Positions 1-12,112 of a DNA stretch of 64,000 nt are shown here, in pieces. The DNA is taken from NCBI RefSeq assembly GCF_954871325.1, contig NC_088775.1, positions 42,013,561 through 42,077,560 of the forward strand, read 5' to 3'. Numbering within the stretch: position 1 is the stretch's first letter; the number at the start of each line of letters is the position of its first letter. The position numbers were made by a program, and so were the translations under genes. The notes under the pieces are model-generated. The model was not told the origin of the DNA. It did not search any database and saw nothing but the letters and a program-made list of their open reading frames with translations. The stretch is from Gordionus sp. m RMFG-2023. Taxonomy: Eukaryota; Nematomorpha; Gordioida; Chordodea; Parachordodidae.

Positions 1-302
1 GTGATTCTTTTAAAATTTTACACTTCAGTTATATATTTAACAAATAAACTATGGTTTAGACGATATGATATGGCTGTGCTCTTCTTTTTCGTTCACATAT
101 TCAATAAATAAAAAAATCATTTTTTTGAGAACTTTTTATAATGAAATTTATTTTGTAAGGATATTTATTCTATATGCAAATTGGATATCAAAAAATATGG
201 CCTAAAGGGATCTATTAAAAAAAGATAATACTTTGCTATACCATTTCCTATTTTAACTTTTATAAGAAAAGGACTGTGGAGAATATAATGTATTCACTTT
301 AA
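1..302. other. AT-rich non-coding DNA
   Basis: I see no open frame, splice-bounded exon or repeat of note here. It is ordinary AT-rich flank. Confidence 0.6.
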
Positions 303-475
303 CAGGGGCTTGTATACCCTCAACCCTCTCAAAACTTTTAACCTCCTACTAAATATAAATAATTAAAAAAAGAAAATACCATTCATTTCTCTCCAATTTT
401 ATTCAAATAATGATAATTATTTCATAACTAACCTACCCCCTCTAATTTCAATGACGCTCCAAGTAAAAGCCCCTG
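303..475. mobile_element. Small TIR element (MITE), 173 bp
   Basis: The left end reads caggggcttgtata and the right end reads ...agtaaaagcccctg, so the ends share the inverted motif CAGGGGCTT. The flanking octamers are cactttaa (295-302) and cactccaa (476-483), matching at 6 of 8 positions, as expected of an aged hAT-type 8-bp target duplication. There is no coding capacity. The hAT assignment is inference from the CAG-type terminus and the duplication length. Confidence 0.5.
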
Positions 476-1169
476 CACTCCAATGAGTTCGCAGCTCAAG
501 CTACGATATTGATCTTGCTATAAAAATTTGGGAAAAAATTGGTTGAATTAATTTTGTTATATTATAGTTCTAAAATTCCTTAAGGTTCATAATTATTTAA
601 ATTTGGTTAACCTTTTTTAATATATTATATTCTCATTTGATTTGAAAACAATGTAATTTAGCTTGGGTGGCTTCATGATCATGAATAATAAAAATAAAAC
701 TAAAATTACATTACAATTCATCATTTTTTTTGGTTATATTTTTTTTAAAATTTTTTTTATTTTTTTTATACTACTTAAATATTAAATTTCTCTCCCGCGA
801 AGAATAGCATTAAAAATTAAAAAATCTAGCTGAATAATGATAAATCTAAATTTTTTTATAAAAAATAGATTAAGAAATTTACGTAAGAAATGTATATGAG
901 ATGTCTTATCTTTCACTTATTACAAAGAATTTATAGGCATTTTGAGTTATTTTCTCTAAAACAACCACCAATAATTTTAAAATCATTCTTCGAATACTAA
1001 TTAATTAGCATAAGCTTATCTAGGCTTTCTTTTAATTGTATGCGGTTTTAGATGAAATAATTAAAATGCTAATGTAATTATAACAATTTATTGTTAATTA
1101 TGGAGAATATGGTAAGAATAACCATTATCAGCTTGGATTTTACAGTTTGTAAAATCTTTTTTAAATAAG
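476..1169. other. AT-rich non-coding DNA
   Basis: No gene or structured repeat is recognised. There are long T and A runs at about 725-775. Confidence 0.5.
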
Positions 1170-1177
1170 TGTTCTGA

Positions 1178-2493
1178 CCAGTGGCGTAGACAAGGGGGAA
1201 GGGCTAAACCTCCCTCACTGGGAAATATGATTAATAATTTTCTTTTAAATTGATAAAACTCCTTCCATATTCTAAATAAAATTATCTCAGAAAATTCTTA
1301 TTTAAAAAGAATAAAAAACCTTACAAATATAGGAATAAACAATACCATAATTTTATTTTATAATCCATTTTCACAATTTTTTTTTACAAATTATAATTAT
1401 AAAACGGAACGCTTCTCGTTTAAACAATAGCTCAACCTATTCGCTTGATGAAAAATATTAGCCATCCTAATTGTTTTAAATAATACCATAACCAATCCAT
1501 CTCATTTTGATATAACATTTTTCAAAGTTGCCGCAAGTTATATCATCTGTCGGAAAAGTTTCCAAGCTTAATTTTCTTTTGGCTAAAATATCGAGTTAGC
1601 CTTTTATTTTTAAATCCTCATATTTTGAAATAGGAAAAATGTTGATTTTATAAATTATGTTAGTAATATTTTTTTTAGGTATTTCATTTTTTTTATTATA
1701 ATTGCTTTCTTTAGAATTTTTGTTCAATCTTAAATTTGATTCAAATCTTCGAAATTCTAATAACTTTTTGGTTCATACTTAAAGGTGTGCTATTGTCTAT
1801 TTCGCTTATTAAATCTAGTTTTTGTTTATTGATTGGAAAAACTGATTGATGGAATAGTAAGTACTAATCTGGCATTTCATAAGGTATGAGCTCACCTAAA
1901 AATATTTGTTTGTTTTCAATTTTATCTTATTTTGTCAGTAATGCGTTTTTCTATAAACTATCTACCAAACGAATTGAAGAATCAATGTAATAAATCAATT
2001 ATTGATTTAAGTTCCAGATTTAATTCTTCCAGAAATTTGGTTGATTTTACGCTTTAATGCGTGATATAGATTTTATTGTCTTATAGCACGGTTACCTTTT
2101 TGTGTGTGAAAAAAATGACTGAAGAATTAATAAATATTAGCGCAAACCAGCTATTTCTCATTCTATTATGAATAATGCCAAATTTGACAATTTTTCTTAT
2201 TTCGCTAATAAACTTTTTCTTTATACTGTCTATTAAACGATTTAAATTATAATTAATACGGATCGATAAAATTTTCGGAATAAATTATTTCAGTCGCTTA
2301 AATAATAGATTTGCCAAAATTTTGTTACTAATAGTTTTTTCCCTTTTTCTAGCTACTATACTCGTTTAAGTACTCAATTGGTTCTAATAAAGCAAGAAAT
2401 ATTGATATAATTTACAATTAGTTCGTAGAACTTTTCAGCCGCCAAATTTAACGGCGTTGATATTAAGATATATAAATCCTGTCTATGCCACAC
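1178..2493. mobile_element. hAT-like element, degraded, about 1.3 kb
   Basis: The octamer tgttctga occurs immediately before (1170-1177) and immediately after (2494-2501) this segment, a perfect 8-bp target duplication. The left end reads ccagtggcgtagac. The reverse complement of the right end carries the related string cagtgtggcatagac, which overlaps the duplication by two bases, so the exact terminus could shift slightly. CAGTGGCGTA-type ends are common on animal hAT elements. The minus strand holds only short, heavily interrupted leucine/isoleucine-rich frames (about 1800-2100) that could be transposase remains, but I cannot identify a motif. Confidence 0.55.
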
Positions 2494-2501
2494 TGTTCTG
2501 A

Positions 2502-4837
2502 TACACAAGTTGAAGCTTATAAAGAAATTACTCAAAATTATCAAACTATTGGTAATTATAGATATAAATATCTTAAACCTATGTTATTGAACGATACCAT
2601 CAAGTTCGAATATTTTTAAAGAATTAAATAAAAATGTAAATATAGCCTAAAAAAAATGTAATGATATATTTTTAATTCAACATTCAAATGCTGCCTCAGA
2701 GATAAGTTTAATGAATATGACTAGACGAAAAAATCCTTCATCGGTCTCATTTGATTTATTAGAGGCCGAATTAATGGTAAAGCAGAATCTTGACATGAAT
2801 TGCGAATTAAAATTTATTTTCATATATAATAAACTTTTAAATAAAATAAATTCCACTATAAATATGTAGATTTGCATCTAATTTTTATATATTTTGACTA
2901 TAAATATGGATAATATTTAAATTTAAATTTATAAATTTGTAATTTGAAAAAAATTATTCATAAATATTTATATATAAAAGGTAATTGAGGCGTCGCGCTT
3001 AATCCCGCTTTTTATCCTTTTAATCATTAAAAATTCCACCTCACTCTTAGAATATGTCAGGTATGGCCGGGCCTAAAAAAATTTGCAATTTACAAAATGG
3101 GAAAATTGAATAAGACACCTATTTATTTTTTTTATATATTTAATCTCAGAATTAAAATCATAGCCACTTTTTATAATTATTTTTTATTATCCTTCATTTA
3201 AATACTCTTCTCAAAATTTAGAAAATGTTTTTACACCCCCCCCCCCCCCACCTTTGTCATGACCTAGATCTAAGGACTAATGTGATGATTTAGCGCTCAA
3301 TTTTGAATTATCTCATATATGATATTTATGCCTATATAGAACTCTTATGCTGAAAGATAGGCATGTCCCTTTATCCAACAAAAAAAAGTGTAAAATATGT
3401 AAGAGTAAATAAATAAACACTTAACCCATTTTGCCCCAGTTTCCCGATATTGGAATATCTTTATTTTCTTGATTTGGAACATTTTCTATTTATTTTCAAA
3501 AAATCCTGATTTATTTTAATTCCATTTTATTAGAAAAATGAGTAAAAGTGCTAACAAATTGAGTAGAAGCGTTTAGCGGTGTTTTCATAAAAAACGCTGT
3601 TATTTAAATTAAACTTATGTTTAAAAAATGGTGAAAACTATTTGAGGTTTATTAATTTTTTTATATTGTTTAGTTAGACTTGTGAAATCAGCAAAAATAA
3701 AAAACTAAAATAACTGAAGATCAAATGATTTATTTTTATAATTTATTCTTCATAAACATTACAAATTTATCTAATCCAATAGAATATTATGAATTTTTTT
3801 TTGATTTATCATAACTTTGCAGTTATTATTATTTTTTAAAATGCGAAAAGAAGAAAAAGGAGAGGTCAAAATATTCAAATGAATTAGTTACTATTATATC
3901 AAAAAGTTATATCGATGTGCATTATCTAAAAATAATAATTAGGAGGTATTAATTATCAGTAAAATCTTCTATAATTTTTAAAAATAATCTGAGAACATCA
4001 AGTAAAAAATTCTTAGCTTTCAGTATTTTTTTTTAATCTAGATTGGGAAAAAAGTACAGAAAATTTACTTTAAATGAGATAAAGCCCACTTTAGAATTTT
4101 ATGTTGGAGGGGGGGGGGTTAACTTATTCTGGTAAAAACTTAACCCAAAATGTCCCCTCCGTACTTACAACCATGAGTGAGTGAGACCAGAAAGACTAAT
4201 ATATTTTCTATCACATCAGATAAAGGTTACATGCTTACTAAATAAATAATACGTAATAAAATAATCTTAAAACATTCGCGTTTATGATTTAAGGAACTTC
4301 GGTTGGTAAATTGATATTGAATATGTCACATATGGAAATGTTAGAAAAGTTGGAACCTAAAAAAAATAAAATAAAAATATAATTAGTTACTAAAATCTGA
4401 TACTAAATCTTTATTAAATACTAATAATTAACTATAATTAAATATAATTTGAAAACATAATCAAAATAATAGAAAAATAAAATTAATATAAAATAAAAGT
4501 AAAAATTATATGTAAAAGTCAAAAAATTAAAAAAGTCCTTTAAATTATAAAAATTATGTCTTTTATATCCGATTGTATAACATAGTAAATTTCGTCTGAT
4601 TATAATCAACTTTAAATCATTATCCAAATATCTTTTCTTTGTATAATATAATACTCATTATTAACAATATACATATTCAAATTTTACATAAACTCTAAAT
4701 ATTCAATTTTATATTTAAAAAAAAAATTTTTTCCGTAAATATTCAAATTTATACACAAGATTTTAAATAAGTGCAAATCATAATAATGCAATCACAACAG
4801 AATATATCAATCATTTAAATAAATGAATTAACAATTT
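2502..4837. other. AT-rich non-coding DNA with C and G homopolymers
   Basis: The short open frames here (2677-2877 and 4421-4627, minus strand) have low-complexity Phe/Ile/Tyr composition typical of chance frames in AT-rich DNA. Two homopolymers stand out: 14 C at 3236-3249 and 10 G at 4109-4118. A short similar string (cttaaccca...gcccc / gtcccc) lies near 3419 and again near 4139, which suggests decayed repeat material. Confidence 0.5.
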
Positions 4838-5325
4838 TCGCGGTCATGCGCTCGCTATAATAATTTCGTGTAAATACATTCGCGGTAGAAAATTCGCTAT
4901 AAAGGGTTCGCGATTAAAGTTTCGCTATAACGAGTTCGCGATCAAAGTTTCGCTAAAATGTATTCGCTCTAAAGTATTCGCCATTTAGGTATCGCGGAAA
5001 TAAATTCGCGATAATGAGTTCGCAAAATTATCTGCTCTAAAATATATTCTTTATGAAATAATCGCTGTTTAGGTTTCGCCGAAATAAATTCGCTATAACG
5101 AGTTCGCGATCAAAGTTTCACTATAAAGTATTCGCGGTTAAGGTTTCGCGGAAATAAATTCGCGATAATGAGTTCGCGATATTGTCTTCGCTAAAATGTA
5201 GCTATAAAGTATTTGCGATTAAGGTTTCGCAGAAATAAATTCGCGATAATGTCATCGCTATAAATGTTTCGCGGAAAAAAATTCGCGGAATTGGTTTCGC
5301 AATATTATCTTAGCTATAAATCATG
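4838..5325. repeat. TTCGC minisatellite, ~16-18 bp degenerate unit
   Basis: About 490 bp are built from degenerate copies of units such as ttcgcgataatgag, ttcgctataaagta and tttcgcggaaataaa. A TTCGC core recurs roughly every 16-18 bases, and the intervening words (ATAAWGAG, ATTAAGGT, GGAAATAAA) alternate. CpG appears at almost every unit in otherwise CpG-poor DNA. It ends about 1 kb upstream of the HPDL start codon. I cannot tell whether it is a decayed satellite, part of a mobile element or a regulatory array. Confidence 0.75.
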
Positions 5326-6289
5326 CCCGAGGTAATTATATCAGAGAATTATTTTATCTAAAATTTTTTAGGTAAAAATTTTTCCTAATTCAATTATTTT
5401 ATATTTTAAAATATTAAGTATTGTATATTTTCTATTTATTATAAATTTCAGTATGTAAGAACGAAGCCAATATTTAATTTAAATTATATTATTTACAATA
5501 ATTATTTTCCTAATAACAATTTTCTCTTTTTAAATTAATTAAGCAAAAATTTACTCTATTGTAACGCGAAAGTTTAAAATTTGGAAGCATTATATTTTTA
5601 ATGAATTTGAAAATAACAGGTAAATATGTTGATCTCAGAAAATATGAGAAAACGGTTTTAATTTCAAAATGAAATAGCATTTTCAAAATTTTGACGTATC
5701 TAACAAATAATTATGTAATACAAGCCAAAGGCTTTTGTTTACAATAAAAGGTACAACAATGATTGGACGAGAAAAGTTTTTTTGTATTACACTAATCCAG
5801 TCAATATATATATGTTCAAATCTGACTTTTATTTTTAAACTTATTTATTATTTTATTTTATTGTATTTACATAACCAAATTAAACCAACCCAGCGGAAAA
5901 ACGGTTTGATATAGAGAATCCTTTAAAGAACTAGGTGATAATTTTTCAATTGTATATTCTAATTTTTCTTTTTATAAATAGGAAGGATATATCAAAATTT
6001 CTCCATCCTTTTCACGTGTATGTTTTTATATTAGCAATATATTATTAAAATATTACATCTGTCGATCGTTTATAAAGCACTTTAACATTTTTAAATACAA
6101 AAAAAACAAAAATTCACCTCTTTAGAAAATTAATAAGATATGATTGAAAGTTTATTAATTTAAATATTAATATAATTATACTTAAACACTTAGTATTTTA
6201 CATTTCGTGAGATCAATAAAGCTTTTTAATTTATTAATTAGTTCTATGGCAACTAAAATTTTATGAATGAAATATATTCAGAAAATTAA
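5326..6289. other. HPDL upstream flank
   Basis: This is AT-rich sequence between the TTCGC minisatellite and the HPDL start. No TATA box or initiator can be singled out with confidence because TATA-like strings are everywhere at this base composition. Confidence 0.4.
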
Positions 6290-9200
6290 ATGGGAGGCGC
6301 TTCATTGCACCACGTTCAAATTTGTTGCAAAGACGGATTGAAAGTAACCTCGAAGTTGATGAAACAATTGAAACTTAAGCTCTGGGCCACCAAAATAACT
6401 AAAACATGCTATCAGTGGGTGCTAAAGAGTCATCAGCTAATTTTTATAGTGATCCAACGTCAGAGCTCAAATGAAAGTCCTAGTGATTTTTTGGTAAAAC
6501 AGAAGAGAAAAGGCATGACAAATAATGATTATGACATTGACCAATTCGTTCTGAATGAGAACCCCTTAGATGATAAGTGTGTCGAGGAGTGGGACGATTT
6601 CACAGTTTTCTGCTGCAACAATCCGAGTTATCATTTAAATGGTGGGGCTGATTCGGTTTTCAACATAGCTCTGCGAGTCGATAACCTTATAGAAATTTTG
6701 GGCCGCTGTTGTCATTTCGAAGTCAATTCTACCCAAAATAATTTTTTAAATATCAACATTCCCCAAGAAATATCGTCATATATTGATGGAAGTAACGATG
6801 TTAGATCAGATAGTTTGATGAGCAGGAAAGAAGAGGACTTATATGATGGCCAATCTCTGAATTCTCAATTTAATAATATGGCTTGTATCATACAACCTGT
6901 GACAGAGATTAGCGATGAATTTGGATGCATAAAATACGCTATAATTAGATCTTGCGTGGGAAACGTGTTGCATACTCTCATAGATGATTCAGAGTATCGA
7001 GGTCCTTTCCTGCCCAATTACATGATGAGGCACCTTCCAAACAAAAAGTTAATATTTTACTATCCAATTTGAGATTTTTACAAATAAATAAAAATCTTGG
7101 AATCTATAAGTTTGTTGCTATTATAAGATAGTTTAGAAATATTTGATCAGATATATTATTTAAAAAGGAACTAAGATAGGATTTGGCATAAACTAGCTAA
7201 GGTATTGTTAGATATTTTAATTTTATGTTCTGTTCCGCAAGTTTAATAAATATCTATTGTTTCTTTGACCCTTGAGGGGTAAAATGGAATGGTCTTGCCC
7301 CACCTCAGAGCTTTAAAAAAAATTTATTTCAAAAGAATTGTAGATTAATTTGTAGTGATCCAGGATATGCAAAGTAGAGGCCTGTGGGCAGGTTTTAATC
7401 CGAACGCCCATCCACTGTTTTAATAAAATTTTATCTCTTTCCCGCCCATGGTTTTTTTTAAAATTCACTTGCAACCTTCCCATTTATCTTAAATTTCTAA
7501 CCTACCTGCTAAATATTCAACAATTATTTTATTTTAATATATCTAAAATTCACCTGCCCATCGCCGGTCCATTGTTTCATAATATTTTATCCCATCTGCA
7601 AACGCCCGCCCATGATGTGGGCGAGCGATAGCGAATTGACAGACCTCGAATGCAGTTGACATATCTCCTCATTATTTTTTAAAAAATCCGGGCCGGGCCG
7701 TGCAAGTGGTACCTCTGTATGTCTCCAGATTTTATTATGAATCTTTGACCTATTTTCAGTTTGTTAATTTCTGTTTATAGATTTTTCATATAAATTTAAA
7801 AAATAAACAAAATTTTTTGGCCAAAGTCTGAAATTCATAGGATAGGTACAATCTAGTCTTTCAAAATAAAAAACACAAATTTGCTATATAAATCCCGGGT
7901 CAGTATGGCCCTGAATTTGCTAAACCCTTACAACATATCTATTCATCTAAGCATTAAAAATATCAAATCATAATATAAAAATGAGATAAAACAATACCAA
8001 AATGGGAGTAACCTAGACATCTAATTACTTGCATTTTTTTCTTAACCTCGTGAGCGTTAATAACTATATAAATAACGAATATATTAATATTATATAAATA
8101 TGTGTAATGAATTATTACAAGAAATTTCTTTTTCAGAACCATTCCAGCAAAAAACTATGAATTAGAATCATCTGAAAATCTCAATGAAAATCAAACAGAA
8201 AATATGAAATTTCAACAGGTGTCAATAAATTTGTTTACCAAAATTGATCACGTGGCAATTGCTTGTCACACTGGACAATACAGTTCTATTATTTCCTGGT
8301 ACAGTTACTGTTTGGACTTTCACCGTTTTAAGTTAAACAGGTTTTTTTTAAAATTCCTTTATATATTATTCTAAATGCCTTTATAAATTTTTTATGAAAA
8401 TCTCATGGTTAATTAAGCTACAATATTCCTATTAGCACCATGCACGAGGTTGATCTATTAATAATTAAATATAATTTTTAAACCCATCTTGCCTGGTCCG
8501 CATTAATAAAACATTGAGAGGAAATTATATTAAAAAGAAATTATTAATAAGATTACCCAAATGGATGGAGTAAAATCTTAAAAATTATTAATCGTAAATT
8601 TTTGAAAAAATTTAATTAAAAAATCTTATTTGACAAAAATAAGCAAAGAATCAAACGAAGAAGGTTTTGTCATCAAAAATGATCAAGATTTAGGTGTAAG
8701 GCTGTTGGCCATGGAATACTGGAAATGTCGCGAACACAGTATTTTATCTTCGGCCCTTGGGAAAGTTAATAGATTTTCCAAAAAATCTTTACCTTTTCAT
8801 TTAGTTCTGGCGGAATCATTGATGCCCAACGGTTAGCGAACCCTAAAATAATTTTTTTAAAATCGATAACAAAGTACATATATTAAGGTGTTAATTAAAG
8901 AGTATTTATAATTTTGTCGATGATTTCTTAAATGGTTTGAAGTAGCTTTACTAACTAGAGAAGGGAGTTTTTTATATTATTTTTTTATCAATTTAAAGAA
9001 TAATAATTTATTATATCCCCTAAAATCATGTATTTTTATATCATTTGATATTTTCCAGTTTCGGATCAAATAAGTTCCTTTATATCGGCTCACGGTGGAC
9101 CGGGTATACAACACATCGCCTTGTCTTGTCCAGACATTTTTACCACGAGAAATATTTTGACTGAAAGTGGTTTGGAATTTTTGGTTACTCCCGAAACATA

Positions 9201-10173
9201 TTACAAAGATGTAACAGAAAAAAATTATAAAGAAAATATAACAATATAAATTTCATAAGTCATAATTCATTTTTATTATAATCAAATTTTGTCGATAAGA
9301 GCTCTATATGTTCAGCCAGACATCCTAGTCTACAAGATCCTATATATTTTTTTTATATTTAAGATTGGTTGATGACAAGATTGGAAAGTGCTTCTAAAAT
9401 TTCCAAATTATAAGTAGATTTTTTATTCTAACCACCAATAAAATGCTAATCTTTAAAAAAATCTAACAAACTTTAAGGATGTTATTGTGAAAAGAATAAA
9501 AGATATTGAGATAGATTGGGCCAAAATTTATGGAACTGGAATATTGATTGACACCGATGATAACCCCGTAGACATAAATAACAATGAAATAATCGATTCT
9601 GATAAAAGGTAATCCATATTTATTTTAAAAAGTAAATAAATCAAATTCATTTTATTTTTATCTAAGAATTTTAGAGGAAAGTTGTTAAATCACATCTTGA
9701 TGTCATTTTTTAAAAAAAATTAAAGAACTTTACCTAAACAAATGTTATAAAAAATGTTAAACATTAATTGAAATTTTTAAAAAGTAAGGATGGATCAACC
9801 GATATCGGGTTTTAGCATCTGTCAGCGCATTTTTTTGTTATGGATTTAATATCTGAATTGCACACATTTATTATTAAATTTATCTTACCAAATAAAATTT
9901 GACTTGCCTGACCCCTATGTTTATATATTTCATTTAAAGAAATAATAAATCTACACCCCTATTACATGATTATTTTCCTTAATTTTTTGAATTTCCAAAA
10001 TAACCAGGTATTTGCTCCAAATCTTTAGCAAACCAATTTTCCAGGAAGGTACCTTCTTTTTGGAACTCATAGAAAGACACAAAACAGATGGATTTGGAGC
10101 TGGAAATATTCCAGCCCTATGGCGAGCTGTTAAAAGACACATGGAAAACAACGACAAAATATTAACATTTTAG
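6290..10173 (+). CDS. HPDL: HPDL-type protein (4-hydroxyphenylpyruvate dioxygenase-like), six exons
   Basis: Exons read as 6290-7047, 8137-8340, 8644-8831, 9059-9210, 9478-9608 and 10008-10173. All introns are GT...AG and the phases (2,2,1,0,2) keep one open frame of 532 residues plus stop. An in-frame TAA lies directly before the ATG, supporting this start. Two VOC (glyoxalase-fold) halves are seen, about residues 1-250 and 285-532. The likely Fe(II) ligands of the family are present: His291 (KIDHVAIA), His402 (GIQHIALS) and Glu497 (FFLELIER). YRGPFLP in the first half, HLVLAESL, and FFLELIER...GFGAGNI..LW near the C-terminus match what I recall of animal HPDL better than HPD. Human HPDL is a mitochondrial protein reported to convert 4-hydroxyphenylpyruvate to 4-hydroxymandelate for ubiquinone headgroup synthesis; that role here is inference. 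At 532 residues it is longer than human HPDL (371), mainly through an acidic, Ser/Asn-rich insertion at about residues 65-215. The acceptor of exon 3 is weak (poor pyrimidine tract). Confidence 0.93.
7377..7655. mobile_element. Probable non-autonomous TIR element in HPDL intron 1
   Basis: Within intron 1 a GC-richer block begins agaggcctgtgggcaggt and ends ...gggcgag...gacagacctc, giving roughly inverted ends. Internal words such as cgcccatc, cccgcccatg and ctgcccatcg recur, as in the subterminal repeats of other TIR elements in this window. No clean target duplication is seen. It lies between splice sites and does not disturb the frame. Confidence 0.4.
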
Positions 10174-10466
10174 ATAATTTTATTTCATACTAACACTATT
10201 TTATTTATTTGGGTATTTATATACTACTCGCTTGTAATATTTTTAATTATTAAATCATTATATTCAAGGAATTTGATCAAGAGCATTTTATATCTTTTAC
10301 TAAAGTAACCAAAATTTGTGATAGATAAAGATACTTTAAATTCTTTGTTATTTTATGAATTATATTATTATATATTGTTATATTTAACCATATTAAAATT
10401 TAAAAAAACTCGGTTAAATTTAGTAAATTTTATATAAATTTCAATTCCTACTTTTGTTTAATACAG
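10174..10466. other. HPDL downstream flank
   Basis: AT-rich sequence after the HPDL stop. No unambiguous AATAAA polyadenylation signal stands out close to the stop. Confidence 0.4.
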
Positions 10467-10550
10467 AGTATCTGAAAGACCAGATGTAAATTTAGGATAT
10501 ATATCATTAGCAAGATTTCAATTTGGAAATAACTTTTCAAAATTATTTCG
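10467..10550 (+). CDS. Orphan coding exon, unrecognised
   Basis: The segment has a good acceptor (tttgtttaatacag) and donor (cggtaagt) and is open for 28 residues in one frame, containing RPDVNLGYISLARFQFGNNF. The length is a multiple of three. It resembles, only loosely, a mid-membrane segment of MFSD1-like major facilitator transporters. Further pieces of the same gene may be the exon at 12774-12853 and the frame at 10699-10947, but the phases do not connect directly. Confidence 0.4.
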
Positions 10551-10575
10551 GTAAGTTGAACAATCAATCCTAATT

Positions 10576-10680
10576 ATAGGCTTAATTGGGCGGCACAAAG
10601 ACCCACTCCAAAAATTCGCTTGTTCTCGTAAATATCATTTTAAACTAATAACCTCCCCCCTCCCCCTTACTCCAAAAACG
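10576..10680. repeat. Dispersed repeat, copy of the one at 42982-43075
   Basis: The string aaatatcattttaaRctaata with flanking ggcgc/ggcgg and C-rich sequence occurs here and at about 42982-43075. In both copies a C-rich stretch follows. The family is unknown. Confidence 0.4.
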
Positions 10681-10698
10681 TATACATTATATCACTAT

Positions 10699-10947
10699 TT
10701 GAAAGAAAAATACGTAAAGGTTGATCATTTAGTTAAGATATGTACTGTAATTCAAAATTTAGTAAAACATCGTTATAAAAAAAGTGATAACTTAGAATTA
10801 TTTTTATATAAACTGGAACCAGAACCATTAGAATTATTTAAGTCAAGGAATTTTTGGTGTATAGTTCAAATCTCAAGATATTTTGAAGAATATGATAAGA
10901 AAATACATACCAGCATTCCCACTCTCCTCGATGTTATCATTCTTTGA
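10699..10947 (+). CDS. Open frame of about 82 residues, hypothetical
   Basis: This open frame has a non-ATG first codon and contains KLEPEPLELFKSRNFWCIVQ and ISRYFEEYDKKIHTSIPTLL. Its composition (charged helices, Trp/Cys) looks more protein-like than the chance frames around it. A possible acceptor lies at its 5' end (tttgaaag). It is probably an exon or a remnant of an unrecognised gene, and may join the exon at 10467-10550. No family is recognised. Confidence 0.35.
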   Translation: MKEKYVKVDHLVKICTVIQNLVKHRYKKSDNLELFLYKLEPEPLELFKSRNFWCIVQISRYFEEYDKKIHTSIPTLLDVIIL

Positions 10948-11284
10948 CCAATATATTCTAAACAGGAATTTTATAAAAATAATAACTTTATATCATTTAT
11001 TCAAAAAACATTAATATCAATTATTTAACATATTTAATTATAAAAACTGTCATTTTATATAGTTATAAGCCTATTCAAAAACGTATGCGTATCTAATAAT
11101 TGTCTGTTTTTATTCGAACAAAACGAATTACTATTTGTATTTGTTACTAATCGAACCGGATCCAATTATTTGAAACAAAATAAAAACTCGATTCGCCTTT
11201 GAATAAGCCTAAAATATAATGAGACAAAATATATTTAAAGATATCATTTAAATTAATATTTATTGGGTTTAAAAATCAGATTTT

Positions 11285-11421
11285 ATCTAATCATAAAGTT
11301 TTTATAGGATATGCAGATTTTTTAACATATTCTGCTCTACCTTATTATTATGAAGGAAATCATTTTATAAGGATTTATAATTTAAAAAAAATATATTTAG
11401 AAAATATAATTTATAGTTAAT
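11285..11421 (+). other. Short exon-like frame, hypothetical
   Basis: After an aaatcag acceptor-like string the frame reads through GYADFLTYSALPYYYEGNHF to a stop at about 11420. It could be a terminal exon of the gene represented at 10467-10947, or chance. Confidence 0.25.
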
Positions 11422-11509
11422 AAACAGGGACAAGAGTTCCGTGAAATATGTTCATCAGGCTCCTCAAACTTAGGTTCGGCTACCAAACCCTTCTTTGCGT
11501 ACCTGCGGT

Positions 11510-11722
11510 TAGTATTGTTGAAAAGCCCGATTTGGGTCGATTTTAAAAAGCGGTCCGATTAAGATTTTAGCCAAAATAATATTATGTAATCCTCGAATGG
11601 AAATCCAAATCTTTCTGCCATTTATGAACAAAATCTCCTGGCTTAGATAATATTATTTTGGCCAAAATCTTTATTGGGACGTTTTTAAAAATCGGCCTAA
11701 ATCAGGTTTTTTAACAACACGA
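11510..11722. mobile_element. Foldback MITE, TAGTATTGTT family, copy 1
   Basis: The left arm starts tagtattgttgaaaagccc and runs through ...gattttagccaaaataatatta. The right arm repeats this inverted (taatattattttggccaaaa ... ttttttaacaacacga). Flanking octamers are cctgcggt and tctgcggc, 6 of 8 matching. The arms are about 75-80 bp around a short spacer, so transcripts would fold into a hairpin. It is non-coding. Confidence 0.75.
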
Positions 11723-12112
11723 TCTGCGGCTCCTTCCGCATATGATATGAAGCCGGTTTTGTTTCATTTTGATGTGTAGAATGTGTTAATAAAATAATAA
11801 GAATAATAAATATTATAAATAGATTATACCTTATTTTTTATATGATATATTTTGATTTTTCATCATTTTATTTTTTCTAAAAGATAAAAGAAGGAAATTA
11901 TAATTATAAAATGATTTAATGCTAAAAGAATTATATTTATCTAAAATAAACCGTAAAATTTCGTAAGAATGCTATTTAAATAAAATATTAATATATTTGT
12001 TTAAATGGGTGTTAATTATTTAAAAATTTAACACTAATATAAAAAAAAGAAATAAGGTGTTGATCCATTTTTAAAATTGGTGCTAATTTTGAAAAATGGG
12101 ATGCTTTACCAC

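Noticed and set aside
3417-4160. Possible element bounded by acttaaccca words with C and G runs
   Set aside because: The words are direct rather than inverted, there is no target duplication, and the similarity is only about 20 bases.
4421-4627. 68-residue frame rich in Phe, Tyr and Asn suggesting a membrane peptide
   Set aside because: The composition is what AT-rich random DNA gives, and there is no splice, start or homology support.
9951-10157. Minus-strand 68-residue frame
   Set aside because: It is the antisense shadow of HPDL exon 6, which is strongly supported on the plus strand.
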